A DNA stretch of 64,000 nt from Vescimonas cirricatena (GCF_020687045.1 NZ_JAJEPW010000008.1:14820-78819), one strand, 5' to 3'. Positions 1 to 8,527 are shown, numbered from the stretch's first letter. Numbers and translations are program-made. The notes: a model not told the origin generated them from the sequence alone.

Positions 1-126
1 GATCCGAACGCAGCGGCGGTCACACAGGTGTGGTCTTACATTGGCGAGCTGATTTTTAACCTGCTTGTACTGGTGGGAACGGTAAAAATGGCAGACCGCG
101 TAGTACGCGAAATGATGGGTCTTTAA
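1..126 (+). CDS. C-terminal end of a VirB6/TrbL-like conjugation membrane protein (partial)
   Basis: The reading frame is open from base 1 and gives 41 residues before a TAA. It contains a hydrophobic stretch (ELIFNLLVLVGTV) followed by a basic tail (ADRVVREMMGL). The next genes are a small ICE protein, PrgI and VirB4, which is the usual order of type IV secretion genes in Firmicutes ICEs. The gene just before them normally encodes the polytopic VirB6/TrbL-like channel protein. The assignment rests mainly on this position, because too little of the protein is in the window for domain recognition. Confidence 0.5.
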   Translation, partial: DPNAAAVTQVWSYIGELIFNLLVLVGTVKMADRVVREMMGL

Positions 127-144
127 TTTGAAGGAGGAAATACA

Positions 145-732
145 ATGATTCAAAATAATGTAATTCGCAGCGATGATCCCCAGGCGGTGGAAAAGCTGCA
201 AGCGAAGCTCGATAAGCTGACTAAGCAGCACGCACGTATGAAGGAGATCAACGCCTACTTCAAGAAACACGCCACGGCGCTGGGTTGTCCCGGCCTTTCG
301 GACGCGGAGGCGACCAAGCTGGACGAGCGTGTGCAAACCGGCTATTCGTGGGAAAAGCAGCCCTATCCGTCTTATATACTCAGCGGCAACACAGCGGAAA
401 TGCGCAGACTTAGGCAGCGCATTGAGGAGGTGTCCCGAACACAAAACACGGAATATGTAGGCTGGGATTTTCCGGGCGGTCATGCCGAGGCAGACAAGGA
501 AGATAATCGCCTGCGCCTGTATTTTGACGGAAAGCCCACGGAGGAACAGCGAAGCAAGCTAAAATATAACGGCTTCAAATGGGCACCGTCTGTCGGCGCA
601 TGGCAGCGTCAGCTCAATGACAATGCTATTTATGCTGCCTCGCGGCTGAGTTTTCTCCGCCCGGAGAGCGGTGAAAGCCCCACGGCGCTCCAACCGAAAG
701 CACCGGCTAAAAGCACACCGGAGAGAGGATAA
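145..732 (+). CDS. Conserved ICE protein of unknown function
   Basis: A 195-residue soluble protein, charged and probably coiled-coil near the N-terminus (residues 8-40). A compact segment at about 125-165 (RLYFDGKPTEEQRSKLKYNG, then FKWAPSVGAWQR) resembles a short module found in proteins of Firmicutes and Bacteroidetes mobile elements. The start has a good ribosome binding site (aaggagg, 130-136). It lies between the VirB6-like gene and PrgI and is only 5 bp from the latter, so it is in the transfer operon. No catalytic motif was recognised. A role in conjugation is inferred from position only. Confidence 0.6.
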   Translation: MIQNNVIRSDDPQAVEKLQAKLDKLTKQHARMKEINAYFKKHATALGCPGLSDAEATKLDERVQTGYSWEKQPYPSYILSGNTAEMRRLRQRIEEVSRTQNTEYVGWDFPGGHAEADKEDNRLRLYFDGKPTEEQRSKLKYNGFKWAPSVGAWQRQLNDNAIYAASRLSFLRPESGESPTALQPKAPAKSTPERG

Positions 733-737
733 CGACT

Positions 738-1088
738 ATGGAAATCAAGATTAACCGCGAGATACGCGAATATAAAGAGAATATGTTTTTCGGGCTGTCG
801 CTGCGGCAGCTCGTTTTTTCTGTGCTGGCCTGCGGTGTTGCCGTCGGTATTTATTTCGGTCTGCGGAATGTGCTGGGTACGGAAACGGTCAGCTGGCTGT
901 GTATCCTCGGCGCGGCTCCCTTTGCTGCCATGGGCTTTGTAAAATACCACGGCATGACGGCGGAAAAATTCGTGATCGCATGGGTACGCTCGGAATTTCT
1001 GATCCCCAGGCGGCTGACCTTCAAGCCGAAGAATTTATACCGCGAAGCCATGCAGGAAGCGCACGCCAAAGCCCAAAAACGACACTGA
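738..1088 (+). CDS. PrgI family type IV secretion membrane protein
   Basis: A 116-residue protein with two close hydrophobic segments at about 21-43 and 50-70, flanked by charged ends. This is the layout of the PrgI/VirB3-like family that precedes the VirB4 ATPase in Gram-positive conjugation systems. The N-terminus (MEIKINREIREYKENMFFGL) and the FVIAWVRSEFLIPRRL segment are typical. It probably sits in the cytoplasmic membrane and connects the channel to VirB4. VirB4 follows after 69 bp. A second, shortened PrgI from another element lies at 58585-58938. Confidence 0.85.
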   Translation: MEIKINREIREYKENMFFGLSLRQLVFSVLACGVAVGIYFGLRNVLGTETVSWLCILGAAPFAAMGFVKYHGMTAEKFVIAWVRSEFLIPRRLTFKPKNLYREAMQEAHAKAQKRH

Positions 1089-1157
1089 CATTGGAAACTT
1101 GGGTGCATTTTGCCCTAAGTTCAAAACGACATCCGACCACACCCGAAGGAGGCAAAA

Positions 1158-3500
1158 ATGCTGAAAACACTGAAAAACATCCGCCGCAGAGATACGGATA
1201 AATTTATGATCCCTCACAGCGTGCAGGAGGTGATCCCCATCCGCACGGTCTGGAAAAGCGGTATTTTGCTTGTGGGGCAGAACCGCTATAGCCGCACCTG
1301 GCAGTTTTCCGACATCAACTACGCGCTGGCCGGCGAGGAAGATCAGAAATCCATGCTGCTGGGGTACAGCGCCCTGCTGAACCTCTGCGACAGTAACGCC
1401 GACACCAAGTTGAGCATCGTCACCCGAAAGCTCAACCGCCGTGATTTTGAGGAATACATCATGATCCCCTATGAAAACGACGGCCGCGACCATTACCGCA
1501 AGGAATATAACGATATGCTGCTGGAAAAAGCATCCCACGCCAGCGGTATGATCCGCGACCTGTATATCACGGTGACGATCACACGCAAAAGCTATAAGGA
1601 GGCCGAAAGCTATTTCGCCCGCACCGGTTCAGAGTATACGCTGGCGCTCTCCCGCCTCGGCTCGCGCTACACGGAGCTGGATATGATGGATCGGCTGCGC
1701 ATTCTGCACGGCTTTTTCCGTCACGGCGAGGAAGCGGACTTTCATTTCGACCCAAAGCTGTCCATGAAGCTGGGTCACAGCTTTAAGGACTACATCTGTC
1801 CGGACAGCTTTGAATTTGACCGGGACTGTTTCCGCATGGGCGACCGTTACGGCCGTGTGCTATTCCTCAAGGATTACGCCGCCTATCTGCGGGACGATAT
1901 TCTCTCGGAGCTGTCCGGTATTGACCGGCCGATGATCCTATCTATTGATGTGGTACCGATCCCCATGGACGAGGCGATCCGCGACGGAGAAAGCCGTCTG
2001 CTCGGCGTAGAGAGAAACATCGTGGACTTTTTACGCAAGCAGCAGCAAAACAACAATTTCTCCGGCACAATCCCCTACGACATGGAAAAGCAGCGGGCGG
2101 AGATGAAGGAATTTCTTGACGACCTCACCTCCCGTGACCAGCGAATGCTTCTGGGCATGGTGACGCTGGTGCATACGGCGGACAGCAAGCAGCAGCTGGA
2201 CGCTGACACCGACTACATCCTCACCTCTGCCACACAGCGGATGTGCCAAATGGCCACGCTGCGATTTCAGCAGATGGACGGCCTGAACACAGCACTGCCC
2301 ATTGGCGTGCGGAAAATTGATATTCTGCGCACCTTCACCTCGGAAGCGCTGGCGGCGCTGATGCCGTTCCGTGTGCAGGAGATCATGGAGCCGGGCGGCA
2401 TTTATTACGGTGAGAACGCCATCTCCGGCAATCTGCTGCTGTGCAACCGTGCAAATCTGCTCAACCAATCCACCATCATTACCGGCGTACCCGGCAGCGG
2501 CAAATCTTTTTCGGCAAAGGAGCTGATCGTCTTTCTGGCGCTGGCCACGAAGGATGATATTTTGGTCTGTGATCCCGAGCGCGAGTATTATGCGCTGGGT
2601 CAGGCGCTGGGCGGTGAGGTCATCCGCATTGCGGCGGGCAGCCCCGACCATATCAACGCCATGGACATGGTGGAGGGCTACGGCGATGGCGGCAACCCGG
2701 TAGTAGATAAATCCGAGTTTATCCTGTCCCTGTTTGAACAGCTTGACCGCGGCGGCATCGGCCCCTTGCAAAAGAGCATCATCGACCGGTGCGTAGACGC
2801 CGTGTATGCGGCCTATAAGCGCGGCGGCCCTGTCCCGACGCTTCGTGTTCTCCGGGAAAAGCTGCTGGCACAGCCGGAGGAAGAAGCCCGCGATCTGGCG
2901 CTGGCGCTGGAGTTGTTCACCACCGGCAGCCTGGATGCCTTTGCCCATGAAACCAATGTGGACACCCAAAACCGCATCGTTATCTATGACATTATGGATC
3001 TGGGGCGTCAGCTCAAAACCATGGGGCTTCTGATTATCACCGACGCTATGCTCAACCGCGTGACGGAAAACTGGCGCAAAGGCAAGCGGACGCACCTGTT
3101 CATCGACGAATTTCATGTGGTCTTTCAGAATCCGTACAGCGCGGATTTCTTTGATTCCGCATGGCGTCGCTTCCGTAAACGCGGTGCCTATCCCACCGCC
3201 ATTACGCAGAATGTGGAGTATCTGCTGGATTCCGTTCAGGCCAGCACTATGCTGTCGAATTCCGAAATGCTGATCCTGCTCAATCAGGCTCCCAGCGACC
3301 GGGAGAAACTGGCAGCACTTTTGAACATTTCCCCGGAGCAGACCGGCTATATCACCAACGCCCCGGCAGGCTGCGGCCTTTTGCGCTACGGCGGCGCACT
3401 GGTGCCCTTCAAAAATCAGTTTCCGAAAGATACGGAGCTATACCGCCTTATGACCACCAAACCGGATGAGAGCATTATTGTGGGAGGAAATACGAAATGA
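1158..3500 (+). CDS. VirB4-like conjugation ATPase
   Basis: A 780-residue ATPase that powers the type IV secretion channel of the ICE. The N-terminal half (about 1-400) is the VirB4/TraE-type membrane-associated domain. The C-terminal half is a RecA-like motor with Walker A GVPGSGKSF near residue 445 and Walker B THLFIDEF near 648, followed by a QNVEYLLDS region typical of the family. The start is supported by gaaggagg just upstream (1146-1153). Length is normal for Firmicutes ICE VirB4 and the frame is intact, so this element could encode a working transfer motor. Confidence 0.95.
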   Translation: MLKTLKNIRRRDTDKFMIPHSVQEVIPIRTVWKSGILLVGQNRYSRTWQFSDINYALAGEEDQKSMLLGYSALLNLCDSNADTKLSIVTRKLNRRDFEEYIMIPYENDGRDHYRKEYNDMLLEKASHASGMIRDLYITVTITRKSYKEAESYFARTGSEYTLALSRLGSRYTELDMMDRLRILHGFFRHGEEADFHFDPKLSMKLGHSFKDYICPDSFEFDRDCFRMGDRYGRVLFLKDYAAYLRDDILSELSGIDRPMILSIDVVPIPMDEAIRDGESRLLGVERNIVDFLRKQQQNNNFSGTIPYDMEKQRAEMKEFLDDLTSRDQRMLLGMVTLVHTADSKQQLDADTDYILTSATQRMCQMATLRFQQMDGLNTALPIGVRKIDILRTFTSEALAALMPFRVQEIMEPGGIYYGENAISGNLLLCNRANLLNQSTIITGVPGSGKSFSAKELIVFLALATKDDILVCDPEREYYALGQALGGEVIRIAAGSPDHINAMDMVEGYGDGGNPVVDKSEFILSLFEQLDRGGIGPLQKSIIDRCVDAVYAAYKRGGPVPTLRVLREKLLAQPEEEARDLALALELFTTGSLDAFAHETNVDTQNRIVIYDIMDLGRQLKTMGLLIITDAMLNRVTENWRKGKRTHLFIDEFHVVFQNPYSADFFDSAWRRFRKRGAYPTAITQNVEYLLDSVQASTMLSNSEMLILLNQAPSDREKLAALLNISPEQTGYITNAPAGCGLLRYGGALVPFKNQFPKDTELYRLMTTKPDESIIVGGNTK

Positions 3501-3518
3501 GAGGTGCACAGAAACATC

Positions 3519-5213
3519 ATGGCGGATATTAAAACAAAAGAGTCGGTTCGGGGTACGGTCAAGACCATTGACCGTGCTGCCGTTGTCTCTGAACGCATCA
3601 AATCTGCCGCCGTTCGCACCAAGGACACTGCGGATACCGCTGAAAAAAACGCCGCTCCTGCGGAGACTTCTCCGCAGGAGTACGGCGCACAGCAGATCAA
3701 AGATACCGTGCGCCGATGTGTGGCAGGAACCGAGGTTCAGCTGCAAAAACGCGGACGGCGCGGGTTTTCCGATGCGAAGCGCAATGCCGGTAAAGCACGG
3801 GACAACATTCAGAAATGCAAGGATGCGTTCAAGGGAACCCAGCCGAAAAAAGCCACACAGCAAGCGGTTCAGAAAGCCGGAAAGGGTACGCTCAAAACGG
3901 CACAGTCTGCCGGAAAGGGCTCCGTAAAGGTCGCACAGAAGGGGGTCAAAACCGCGCAGCAGACCGGGCGGGCAGCAGTAAAAACAGCGCAAACCACGGC
4001 TAAGACCGCCAAGGTGACGGCAAAGGCTTCCGCAAAAGCGGCGCAGAAAACCGTACAGGCGGCAAAGGCGGCAGCCAAGGCTACGGTACAGGCCGTTAAG
4101 GTTGCCGCAAAAGCCACCGTTGCGGCGGTCAAAGCGATCATTGTCGGAACAAAGGCGCTGATCGCCGCCATTGCCGCAGGCGGCTGGGTCGCGGTAGTCG
4201 TCATCCTTGTGCTTTGCGTGGTCGGGCTGATTGCCAGTTCCTGCTTCGGCATCTTCTTCTCCGGCGAGGATAGCGGCACGGGACAGACCATGCGGCAGGT
4301 GGTACAGGAGATCAACACCGATTATCAATCGCAGATCGACGATGCAAAAGCAGGCAGCACCTATGACGAACTGGAAATGTCCGGCTCCCGCGCCGTCTGG
4401 CCGGAGGTGCTGGCCGTTTATGCGGTGAAAACCACTGCTGACCCCGATGATCCGCAGGAGGTCGCCACGGTGGACGATAGTAAGAAAGTCATCCTCAAGG
4501 ATATTTTCTGGCAGATGAACGACCTGTCTTCCCGCACGGAGAGCAAGACTGAGGATGTCATCACTGAAACCGACGACGGCCACGGAAACATTGTGGAAAC
4601 CGTCACGACGGTCACACGCACCTATCTCTATATCACGGTCAGCCACAAGACCGCCGAGGAAATGGCTGAGCAATTCGATTTCACCGCCGACCAGCGGCAG
4701 CAGCTTTCCGAACTGCTTGCCGAGGAAAACCGCAAATTGTGGTCATCCGTTCTCTACGGCATCTATTCCGGGGACGATGCCATCGTTACAGTGGCGCTGT
4801 CGCAGGTCGGAAATATAGGCGGCGGACCATACTGGTCTTGGTACGGATTCGGCAGCCGTGTGGAGTGGTGCGCCTGCTTTGTCAGCTGGTGTGCCGACCA
4901 GTGCGGTTATATCGACACCGGTGTCTGCCCGAAATTTTCCGGTTGCGGAAACGGCGTGCAGTGGTTTCAGGAGCGTGGGCAATGGCTGGACGGCTCCGCC
5001 AAGCCTGTTTCCGGCATGGTTATCTTCTTCGACTGGGACAACAAGGGCGGCTCCGGCCCCCAGGATGGGGAGGCTGACCATGTGGGCATCGTCCAGAAGG
5101 TGGAGGACGGAATCATCTACACCGTAGAGGGCAATTCCGGAAACCTCTGCCGGGTGAACCGCTATCCCATAGGACATTACGAGATTCTGGGGTATGGTGT
5201 TCTGTGCCCGTAA
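3519..5213 (+). CDS. Membrane-anchored CHAP-domain peptidoglycan hydrolase of the conjugation system
   Basis: About 564 residues. The first 215 are Lys/Ala/Thr-rich and strongly repetitive (KTAQ, KAAAK units). A single transmembrane segment follows at about 222-247, then an extracytoplasmic stretch and a C-terminal CHAP amidase/endopeptidase domain (about 420-560). Candidate catalytic residues are the Cys of EWCACFVSWC near 450 and the His of DHVGIV near 518. Such proteins (VirB1/TcpG-like, CD1108 type) open the cell wall for the conjugation pore. I chose the ATG at 3519; an in-frame GTG at 3504 is also possible. The gene is almost contiguous with virB4. Confidence 0.88.
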   Translation: MADIKTKESVRGTVKTIDRAAVVSERIKSAAVRTKDTADTAEKNAAPAETSPQEYGAQQIKDTVRRCVAGTEVQLQKRGRRGFSDAKRNAGKARDNIQKCKDAFKGTQPKKATQQAVQKAGKGTLKTAQSAGKGSVKVAQKGVKTAQQTGRAAVKTAQTTAKTAKVTAKASAKAAQKTVQAAKAAAKATVQAVKVAAKATVAAVKAIIVGTKALIAAIAAGGWVAVVVILVLCVVGLIASSCFGIFFSGEDSGTGQTMRQVVQEINTDYQSQIDDAKAGSTYDELEMSGSRAVWPEVLAVYAVKTTADPDDPQEVATVDDSKKVILKDIFWQMNDLSSRTESKTEDVITETDDGHGNIVETVTTVTRTYLYITVSHKTAEEMAEQFDFTADQRQQLSELLAEENRKLWSSVLYGIYSGDDAIVTVALSQVGNIGGGPYWSWYGFGSRVEWCACFVSWCADQCGYIDTGVCPKFSGCGNGVQWFQERGQWLDGSAKPVSGMVIFFDWDNKGGSGPQDGEADHVGIVQKVEDGIIYTVEGNSGNLCRVNRYPIGHYEILGYGVLCP

Positions 5214-5219
5214 CAAAGA

Positions 5220-5253
5220 AAATGGTGTCACCCCATCGGGTGGCACCATTTTT
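5220..5253 (+). terminator. Rho-independent terminator after the transfer operon
   Basis: The hairpin AATGGTGTCACC / GGGTGGCACCATT is followed by a T run, a few bases after the stop of the CHAP hydrolase gene. It closes the plus-strand transfer operon. It would also insulate that operon from any promoter flipped to face left out of the adjacent invertible segment. Confidence 0.85.
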
Positions 5254-5346
5254 CTGAAAAGCAACGCAACAAACGAATTGACGATAATGTGCTAAATAGT
5301 ATAATGAATTTGTAGTAAACTCACGGAAAAGGAAAGCGTCTGTAGA

Positions 5347-5373
5347 TTTCGTAAATTTACCCCATTTGCGATA
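5347..5373. repeat. Left copy of a perfect 27-bp inverted repeat flanking the recombinase gene
   Basis: The 27 bases here are the exact reverse complement of 6758-6784; identity stops abruptly at both edges. The repeat overlaps the last codons and the stop (5357-5359) of the recombinase gene. An inversion between the two repeats would therefore recreate the same protein end. Perfect short repeats around a tyrosine recombinase gene are the hallmark of a DNA inversion site. Confidence 0.9.
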
Positions 5374-6550
5374 GCGCTGCCAAAAGCTGTTGATATTGGA
5401 GCGTTTCCGGAAAAACTGACGGAGACGGTGACGGCGCAAATTCTGCGGCCAGCGCCGGAGCAAGGAAGCAAATGCTTTGGATCACCCGCATTTTGTGCTC
5501 CAGGGACGAATGGACATAGACTTGAAGTGTAGTGCGGACATCCGCATGACCCAGCATCTCGCTCAGGCTCTTTACATCTATCCCACGCTCCACACAGCGG
5601 GAGGCGTATGTGTGCCGCAGCGTGTGAAAATTTCGGTACGGGATACCCGCTGCTTTCAGCAAAGCCCGGTACTGATATTGCATTGTCCGTGGCTCCATCG
5701 GCACATTTTTCCCAGTCAAGAGATAGTTTTCGCCGTTGGGATGGGACTGGACCAGCTTTTGCAGAAGGGCGGCCATGTCCCCCGGCAGCGGGATAGTACG
5801 CCGGGCGCTGTCACTTTTGGGCGGCAGCACCATCAGACTGGTGCGGTCCCCACTGCGGATGCGCTGTACGGTTTTGCGGACATGGACTACCCCATTCCGC
5901 AGGTCAATATCCTTATATTGCAGGGCGCACAGCTCCCCAAGACGCAAGCCGGTGTTCAGTGTCAGCAAAATGCCGATACCGGTTGTCGTCGGTTCGTCCA
6001 TGATCATCTGTGCCAACCGCTGGATCTCGTCCGGATAGAAGATGTCGATCTGCTTTCGTCGATACGCTGGCAGCTCCACAGTCATCCCCGGACTGGGGCA
6101 GTCCAGCTTTTTGGCGCTGTATCTCAGGATGGACTTCAATAACACCCCCACGTCTCTGGCGCTCTTCCCGGAAAGACCGTTTTTCTGTAACCGACGAAGA
6201 AATTCGGAAATTTGGTTCGCCGTCAGTTGGCTGAGAAGAACGGCCCCAAAAACGGGCAGAATATAGTGTTTCAGTACATAGGTGTACCGGGCAAGGGTGG
6301 ACCGTTTCAAGTCATCCTGCTTGTCCGCAAGAAACCGCTCCGCAGCCTGATTCAGTGTGAGCGAGGAAGCTGCTACCGGCGCTTCTCGACAGGCGTCCAA
6401 ACATTTCTGCCGTTTCGCACGGCACTCCCGATAGCTTCCGGCATAAACATAGCCGTACTCGGCCCGGCCGGAGGGCGACCGTCCCCGGATATACCGCCCC
6501 TCCCACCGGCCATCTTTTCGCTTGTAAATGTTCTCTCCACGCTTCGGCAT
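5357..6550 (-). CDS. Tyrosine recombinase, probable site-specific invertase
   Basis: About 397 residues from the ATG at 6550, which has a strong site (aaggagg, 6564-6558). A longer open frame upstream lacks one. An AP2-like/arm-binding N-terminus (MPKRGENIYKRKDGRWEGRY) and a SAM-like core-binding domain (about 60-155) precede the catalytic domain. Catalytic residues: Arg in TGLRLGEL (about 203), His/Arg in HTLRHTY (about 312) and Tyr in TLQVYVHSS (about 344). The last codons lie inside the left 27-bp inverted repeat. The family includes ICE integrases, but the inverted repeats suggest it inverts its own segment. Two separate integrases at 17-20 kb probably mobilise the ICE. Confidence 0.9.
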   Translation of the reverse strand: MPKRGENIYKRKDGRWEGRYIRGRSPSGRAEYGYVYAGSYRECRAKRQKCLDACREAPVAASSLTLNQAAERFLADKQDDLKRSTLARYTYVLKHYILPVFGAVLLSQLTANQISEFLRRLQKNGLSGKSARDVGVLLKSILRYSAKKLDCPSPGMTVELPAYRRKQIDIFYPDEIQRLAQMIMDEPTTTGIGILLTLNTGLRLGELCALQYKDIDLRNGVVHVRKTVQRIRSGDRTSLMVLPPKSDSARRTIPLPGDMAALLQKLVQSHPNGENYLLTGKNVPMEPRTMQYQYRALLKAAGIPYRNFHTLRHTYASRCVERGIDVKSLSEMLGHADVRTTLQVYVHSSLEHKMRVIQSICFLAPALAAEFAPSPSPSVFPETLQYQQLLAALSQMG

Positions 6551-6705
6551 ATAGGCTCCTCCTTGACGATGTATTTGACGGCGTATTTTACTTGCATTTC
6601 CCGTTTTGACCGATACAGTTGGCACAAATGCGCTGAAACCGAGTATAACTATCATGCGTATTTGTAATTTGCATGAGATTTTGCTAAATTCCGGCAATAC
6701 GGTCA

Positions 6706-6734
6706 TTGACTTTTGCGGTGAGTGCCGATATAAT
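6706..6734 (+). promoter_or_regulatory. Outward-facing sigma-A promoter inside the invertible segment
   Basis: TTGACT (6706-6711), a 17-bp spacer and TATAAT (6729-6734) form a near-consensus promoter on the plus strand. It lies inside the inverted repeats, 24 bp from the right copy. In the orientation shown it reads across that repeat into the cobalamin riboswitch and the downstream surface-protein genes. Inversion would point it left, toward the terminator of the transfer operon. Activity is inferred from consensus match only. Confidence 0.8.
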
Positions 6735-6757
6735 ATGGATGGTTAGATAGATTTAGG

Positions 6758-6784
6758 TATCGCAAATGGGGTAAATTTACGAAA
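6758..6784. repeat. Right copy of the perfect 27-bp inverted repeat
   Basis: Exact reverse complement of 5347-5373, beginning TATCGCAAATGGGG and ending TTTACGAAA. It lies between the outward promoter and the cobalamin riboswitch, so the transcript leader from that promoter would contain the repeat. The invertible unit is 1,384 bp between the repeats. Confidence 0.9.
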
Positions 6785-6884
6785 CCCCATTTCCGGATTC
6801 CTATTCTATCATCCCCAACAAAGACCAAGTTGATTCTCGAAAACAAAATATGCGAGTCCGATGATGCTGCACGGCGGTCATCCG

Positions 6885-7080
6885 AGCCGGAAACGGTCAG
6901 GTGATTGCCTAAAAGGAAAGGGGTGCAATGCCCCATGCGGTCGGCACTGTAAGCGCAAGGATATGATCGAGGCGGAAAACCGCTGGGGCGAAAGCCCGTC
7001 ATTGCGAGAAAATCGTGAGAAGGTAGATCATAGACGCAGAGGAAACCCATCAAAGCGCAAGTCAGTAGAATTGTGTAGTT
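6885..7080 (+). ncRNA. Cobalamin (B12) riboswitch
   Basis: Signature blocks of the cobalamin riboswitch occur in the right order: AGGTG with GCCTAAAAGGAA (6899-6917), the hairpin GGGGTGCAATGCCCC (6920-6934), the GGCACTGTAAG block (about 6943-6953), a GGAAACCCAT segment (7041-7050) and the 3' AAGTCAG (7059-7065). The distance between the CACTGT block and AAGTCAG is somewhat long, which would be a larger variable arm. It lies between the invertible promoter and genes for transcobalamin-like proteins, so repression by bound cobalamin is expected. I could not define the expression platform. No covariance-model score is available. Confidence 0.82.
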
Positions 7081-7204
7081 AGGACTCAGAGGCAGCGGGC
7101 GCTCTCTCCGTGGTGCTGATGGCAGGAGTGTACGCTGATGGCCCATTATGGGTTTATCGGCGTATTATTTTTACCACTTATGAACACGGAGGAGGTATGC
7201 CCCT

Positions 7205-7684
7205 ATGGCTAAGGTGGCGGGTGCTCAGAATTTTGACGGCAGGAACTGGCACGAACAGCACATCGCAAAACGGACACGGGCGGCTCTGGAGGAGCAGGAC
7301 CGGGCCTTTGCGGAGCGTCATGCCGGGGATACGCTGGCGGAATTGGCCTGTTATCTGCGGCGCTGCGCCGGACATTGGCATAAGTCCCCGGCTCCTTGTG
7401 AGATCGTCGGCGGAAGCTATATTGCCGAGCGGTTCGGCAGTTGGTCGGATGCTCTGCGGGCGGCGCACCTGAATCCCGTGTATGGGCATCCGCACAATCG
7501 GTCGAATGGCCGGTATCAGCGAGAGATGAAGCGCCAGATCGAGTTGTACCGGGCGGAGCGGGACGCAAAACGGGCGGAACGGGAAAAGAAAAATCTGGAG
7601 CGCCAGCGGGTCAACACCGCACGGGCGGCAGCCAAGCAGGCGGACGAGCCTTGCGAGGCCGAACGGACGGAAGCGGTCCTTTGA
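7205..7684 (+). CDS. Small basic protein with a homing-endonuclease-associated (HNH) repeat
   Basis: 159 residues, starting at an ATG preceded by ggaggagg-type spacing (7187-7195). Residues about 40-90 (LACYLRRCAGHWHKSPAPCE ... ERFGSWSDALRAAHL) match the pattern of the repeat often found beside HNH endonucleases, thought to bind DNA. The C-terminal 60 residues are a highly charged helix rich in Arg, Glu and Lys. No HNH catalytic motif is present. It is the first gene after the cobalamin riboswitch. It may be a DNA-binding regulator of the locus or of the inversion, but this is only suggested by position. Confidence 0.6.
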   Translation: MAKVAGAQNFDGRNWHEQHIAKRTRAALEEQDRAFAERHAGDTLAELACYLRRCAGHWHKSPAPCEIVGGSYIAERFGSWSDALRAAHLNPVYGHPHNRSNGRYQREMKRQIELYRAERDAKRAEREKKNLERQRVNTARAAAKQADEPCEAERTEAVL

Positions 7685-7773
7685 GGGGCGCTGACCGGGA
7701 AATTACTTTCGGTAAGCACGTTGCCGAATCGGCAGCGAGTTTATAATAAAAATTCTCTAAGGAGGAAAACATC

Positions 7774-8454
7774 ATGAAGAAAAGACTTTTGTCCCTGATC
7801 ATGGCTGTCATGATGGTCGTTGTGCTGGTCGTCCCGGCCGCAGCTGCCACCACGGACACGACCAGCAACGGCACGGTGACCGTCTACGTCACCTACGGTA
7901 TGTTTACCAAGGGTGGCTATGACACGGTTGCGAAGGCTCCCAAGGCTCAGGAGTACAACAGCGACGCAGCACCGACCTCGGACAAAATCAACGCAAACTT
8001 CTACATCAACGCTTATACCCTGAGCATCAGCGACATCGAGGCTAACTACATGGAGACCACGCAGAGCCTGTATGGCGCACCTACCGAGAAGCCGGATTAT
8101 TTCAAGGAGCCGAATCTGCTGGATGCTATTCTGGCTGCGTTCTTCGAGAACGGCATTGACATTACTGATTCCGACACCGTGTATGCAGGCTGGGATGACC
8201 ACCCTGTGCGTGGCAATCCCGGTGCTTACATCAACTATGTTGCTCCGCAGTACCCCGTTTACAATGGCACCACCCAGAAAACGATGGACGGCGTGCAGTA
8301 CAATGTGTATAGTGGCGAAGGCTGGAACATTGCCTGCGGCACCAGCGCATCCAACATCAAGGCTCTTGATGCCTATGGCACCAGCACTGCTCTGGAAGAC
8401 GGTATGATTATCGTCTTTGACTTCAGCCCGTATCTGATTTACGATGTGCTGTAA
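7774..8454 (+). CDS. Secreted protein with a DUF4430 (transcobalamin-C)-like domain
   Basis: 226 residues with a clear signal peptide (MKKRLLSLIMAVMMVVVLVVP, cleavage near AAAA at about 24-27). The remainder is one domain with beta-type sequence. The segments LLDAILAAFFENGIDI, GAYINYVAPQYP, GEGWNIACG and LEDGMIIVFDFSPY parallel the order of motifs in DUF4430, the transcobalamin-like C-terminal domain. There is no wall anchor or membrane segment, so it is probably released or bound by a partner. The ribosome binding site aaggagg is strong. It lies downstream of the B12 riboswitch and ends in a large terminator. A B12- or corrinoid-binding role is inferred. Confidence 0.7.
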   Translation: MKKRLLSLIMAVMMVVVLVVPAAAATTDTTSNGTVTVYVTYGMFTKGGYDTVAKAPKAQEYNSDAAPTSDKINANFYINAYTLSISDIEANYMETTQSLYGAPTEKPDYFKEPNLLDAILAAFFENGIDITDSDTVYAGWDDHPVRGNPGAYINYVAPQYPVYNGTTQKTMDGVQYNVYSGEGWNIACGTSASNIKALDAYGTSTALEDGMIIVFDFSPYLIYDVL

Positions 8455-8486
8455 GTTGTTTCGCTAAAAAGCAATCAATCGTTTTC

Positions 8487-8527
8487 GGCGGGGTGGGGGC
8501 GGTCTCCGCCCTCATCCCGCCATTTTT
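8487..8527 (+). terminator. Strong rho-independent terminator
   Basis: A long GC-rich hairpin (GGCGGGGTGGGGGCGG / CCGCCCTCATCCCGCC) followed by five T residues. It separates the small DUF4430 gene from the giant surface-protein gene. The latter must be reached by read-through or have its own promoter, which I did not find clearly. Confidence 0.85.

Noticed and set aside
3497..3532. An 11-codon frame (ATGA overlap) between virB4 and the hydrolase gene
   Set aside because: It could be a coupling leader but overlaps the start of the hydrolase gene and has no supporting evidence beyond an overlap of stop and start.
3840..4140. Repetitive sequence in the hydrolase gene as a possible DNA repeat or CRISPR
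   Set aside because: The periodicity is from Lys/Ala/Thr-rich coding repeats; no identical spacer-repeat pattern is present anywhere in the window.
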